Shown here: one piece after another, positions 62,236 through 64,000 of the stretch
Numbering within the stretch: the first letter of the stretch is position 1
How the letters are laid out: every line of letters begins with the position of its first letter
Assembly: GCA_019112825.1 (NCBI GenBank)
Contig: DXIP01000009.1
Span: forward strand, 1-64,000
Direction of reading: 5' to 3'
Length of the DNA stretch: 64,000 nucleotides
From: Alistipes excrementigallinarum
GTDB lineage: Bacteria > Bacteroidota > Bacteroidia > Bacteroidales > Rikenellaceae
The notes under the pieces: generated by a model
Told to the model about the DNA's origin: nothing
What the model saw: only the letters and a program-made list of their open reading frames with translations
The model's database searches: none
Program-made: the position numbers and the translations under genes

Positions 62236-62997
62236 TCAGCGCAGCTCGAAGTTGTCGGCGTCAATCCAGGCGGGGAACTTCTCGCGGAAGGCCGCCATTT
62301 GCTCCGTGTCGAGCGTGGCCGTGAGGGTTCCCTCGCTGCAGCCGGCGTCGACCAGCGTCCGCCCCTTGAAGTCGATGATGGCCGAATCGCCCGCATATTC
62401 GGCGTCGGGGTCGCGTCCCACGCGGTTGACGCCGATGACGTAGCACTGGTTCTCGATGGCGCGGGCCCGCAGCAGCGTGCGCCACACCTCGCGGCGGTCG
62501 TCGGCCCACGAGGCGCTGTAGATAATCGCGTCGTAGTCGCCCCGGTTGCGGCTCCATACGGGGAAGCGCAGGTCGTAGCAGACCAGCAGCAGGAAGCGCA
62601 GCCCCATGTACTCCACGATGACGCGCCGTTGGCCGGGTTCGTAGTCGCGCGCCTCGCCGCCCGGACGGAAGAGGTGGTGTTTGTCGTACCAGGTCATCTT
62701 GCCCGAAGGCTCGACGAAGAACTGTCGGTTGCGGAAGAGACCCCCTTCCGAGATGACGGCGCTGCCGACCACCGCCTTGCGGTATTCGCGCGCCCAGCGG
62801 AGCATCGTGGTCACCACTTCGCCGTCCATCGGCTCGGCCACCACGGCGGGCCGGAGCTTGAATCCGGTGGCGAACATTTCGGGCAGGACGACGATGTCGG
62901 CCTTGGCCTCGGCAACGGCAGGTTCGAACCGGGCAAGGTTGCGGGAGGTGTGCTCCCACTCCATATCAACTTGGCAAATTGCTACATCTACTTTCAT
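62236..62997 (-). CDS. Carbon-nitrogen hydrolase, omega-amidase-like
   Basis: The 253-residue nitrilase-superfamily enzyme has the Glu-Lys-Cys triad: VVLPEMFATGF (Glu about 39), WYDKHHLFRPG (Lys about 107) and LLVCYDLRFPVWSRN (Cys about 141). It is closest in pattern to YafV/NIT2-type omega-amidases that hydrolyse 2-oxoglutaramate-type products. It has its own promoter (TATATTTG on the minus strand, 63020-63027). Confidence 0.88.
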   Translation of the reverse strand: MKVDVAICQVDMEWEHTSRNLARFEPAVAEAKADIVVLPEMFATGFKLRPAVVAEPMDGEVVTTMLRWAREYRKAVVGSAVISEGGLFRNRQFFVEPSGKMTWYDKHHLFRPGGEARDYEPGQRRVIVEYMGLRFLLLVCYDLRFPVWSRNRGDYDAIIYSASWADDRREVWRTLLRARAIENQCYVIGVNRVGRDPDAEYAGDSAIIDFKGRTLVDAGCSEGTLTATLDTEQMAAFREKFPAWIDADNFELR

Positions 62998-63019
62998 GGT
63001 TACTGTTTGTGTGCTAACA

Positions 63020-63027
63020 CAAATATA
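63020..63027 (-). promoter_or_regulatory. Promoter -7 element of the omega-amidase-like gene
   Basis: Plus-strand CAAATATA, 23 bases upstream of the start. Confidence 0.6.
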
Positions 63028-63158
63028 ACAAAAATTCCTGCCGATGGTATCTGTAGCTTAAAAAATAGATGATATTGTGCCGTTTGTTTTAATAAATGAA
63101 ACCCCCCCTGTTTTGAAAAATATCGGGTACGGAGCCCCTTTCTTCCCGCCCTCTTGCG

Positions 63159-64000
63159 TTAATCGTTCGCGACACGGAGCGTAACCGACGAGGCGCGCCC
63201 CCGCTCGTGGAGCAGCGTCACCTCGCAGGGCAGAAACTCCTCCGGCCGGCAAGTCCACGGGTTGACGAACTGCTGCGGGCTGCGCTCGGCGAGCGGGAAC
63301 CATGAGCTCTGCACCTGCACCACGATGCGGTGGCCGGCGCGGAAGGTGTGCACGGCGTCGGGCATCGTGAAGCGCACCTCTTCGACCCGTCCGGGGCGGA
63401 ACGGCTCGGGGCGGGAGAAGCTGTGGCGGTAGCGTCCCCGCATCACGTCGCCGCGCACCAGCATCCGGTAGCCCGGCAGCGAATCCCCCTCGGGAAACTG
63501 GTCAGAGAGGCGGACGACGAAGTCGGCGTCGGTGGTCGAGAGCGTCGCATTGAGCGTCACCTCGACGGGGCCGGCGAGCGTCAGCTCCTCGGCCAGCGGC
63601 TCCGAGACGAAGGTGAGCACGTCGCGGCGGCCGTCGGTGAAGCGTTGGTCGGCCACCATGTAGCGCTTGTCGCGTTTGCGGCCGAGCGGCTCCATGTAGG
63701 GCACCGGGTCGTTCGGGTCGGAGCGGTAGCTGCTTCGCGAGCGGCGGGCCGTGGGGCGCAGCGTGTCGAGCGCTCCGCCCTCGTGCAGGTAGAGGGTCAC
63801 CTCGCGTGATGCGGCGGGCGGCCAGCGGTCGAAGCCCTGCCACTCGTTGCGTCCCGGAACGTAGACCCGGACAGCCTCGCTGTCGGACGGAAGCGAATCC
63901 CGGACCTCCTCGCGGCCGCGCAGCCAGTGCTCGAAGAAGGGCAGCTCGAAGTGTTCGACGTAGTAGCGTCCCGATGCCTCCACTCCGAAGTCGAAGGGAC
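63159..64000 (-). CDS. CocE/NonD family hydrolase, C-terminal part (cut by window end)
   Basis: The frame is open to the window edge (it reads PFDFGVEASGRYY before the first internal start-like codon), so the gene continues beyond 64000. The visible 280 residues are the end of the alpha/beta-hydrolase domain (YVEHFELPFFEHWLRG) and the C-terminal jelly-roll of the X-Pro dipeptidyl-peptidase/CocE group (VYVPGRNEWQGFDRWPP, DVLTFVSEPLAEELTLAGPV, DADFVVRLSDQFPEGDS, HRIVVQVQSSWFP). The catalytic serine lies outside the window. It may be a peptidase such as an alpha-amino-acid ester hydrolase type. Confidence 0.9.
   Translation of the reverse strand, partial: PFDFGVEASGRYYVEHFELPFFEHWLRGREEVRDSLPSDSEAVRVYVPGRNEWQGFDRWPPAASREVTLYLHEGGALDTLRPTARRSRSSYRSDPNDPVPYMEPLGRKRDKRYMVADQRFTDGRRDVLTFVSEPLAEELTLAGPVEVTLNATLSTTDADFVVRLSDQFPEGDSLPGYRMLVRGDVMRGRYRHSFSRPEPFRPGRVEEVRFTMPDAVHTFRAGHRIVVQVQSSWFPLAERSPQQFVNPWTCRPEEFLPCEVTLLHERGRASSVTLRVAND

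Overview
The window is chromosomal DNA of a Bacteroidota bacterium. The signs are promoters with a -7 element of the form TAnnTTTG (often TATCTTTG) about 20 bp after a TTG-type -33 element, lipoprotein signals, and families typical of the phylum (DUF4251, DUF3857, BlaI/BlaR-like pairs, RelA/SpoT bifunctional enzyme, dnaA beside a phosphosugar mutase). The high G+C of most genes and the overall gene content suggest Rikenellaceae, probably Alistipes or a close relative; the genus is an inference. Most of the window is core chromosome. The accessory parts are the first 3.8 kb, the A+T-rich intergenic stretches near 6.2-6.9 kb and 9.4-10.0 kb, and the A+T-rich stretch near 61-62 kb.

Layout. 1-3756: the 3' end of an rRNA operon (5S rRNA and terminator), further copies of that terminator around a small secreted protein gene, then a convergent pair of lower-G+C genes, a C5-cytosine DNA methyltransferase and a candidate partner restriction enzyme. 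3815-6210: zinc/manganese-type ABC importer genes (binding lipoprotein and ATPase, no permease) and a CPBP protease. 6916-10427: S41 peptidase, an XRE-type repressor whose upstream region carries at least eight TTTACAAAT-like sites, and a HIT protein. 10890-18765: minus-strand housekeeping genes (membrane protein, relA/spoT, recA, bcp, zinc ribbon, carbonic anhydrase with a WYL regulator, STM3941-like protein). 18992-22375: divergent dnaA and phosphosugar mutase.

23010-27056: a secreted protein with TonB-plug-like repeats, a BlaI-BlaR-like repressor/metalloprotease pair and MazG. 27198-34213: two tandem DUF3857 proteins (one frameshifted), O-methyltransferase, TruA, AspA. 34497-41456: plus-strand run of dapB, lepB, an IMPACT-family gene, uvrA and an M16 peptidase. 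41672-46195: an efflux operon (marR, tolC, hlyD, MFS) with a palindromic operator. 46538-50330: DUF4251 protein, then a second MarR regulator and an 839-residue fusion of CoA-disulfide reductase, rhodanese, TusA and DsrE domains that share a candidate operator. 50417-60858: alanine dehydrogenase, a plug-less outer-membrane barrel, PepD, SDR, IspF, DUF4251 and a second full-length UvrA. 61135-64000: a strongly folded candidate RNA, a lipoprotein, an omega-amidase-like enzyme and the C-terminal part of a CocE/NonD hydrolase cut by the window edge.

The most promising leads are the folded RNA at 61224-61345, the redox/sulfur-transfer module with its MarR-type regulator and repeated operator (47296-50330), the TTTACAAAT array upstream of the XRE repressor, and the BlaR-like protease with no recognisable penicillin sensor next to an orphan plug-like secreted protein. 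All coordinates and motifs were read by eye; no alignment or database search was run.
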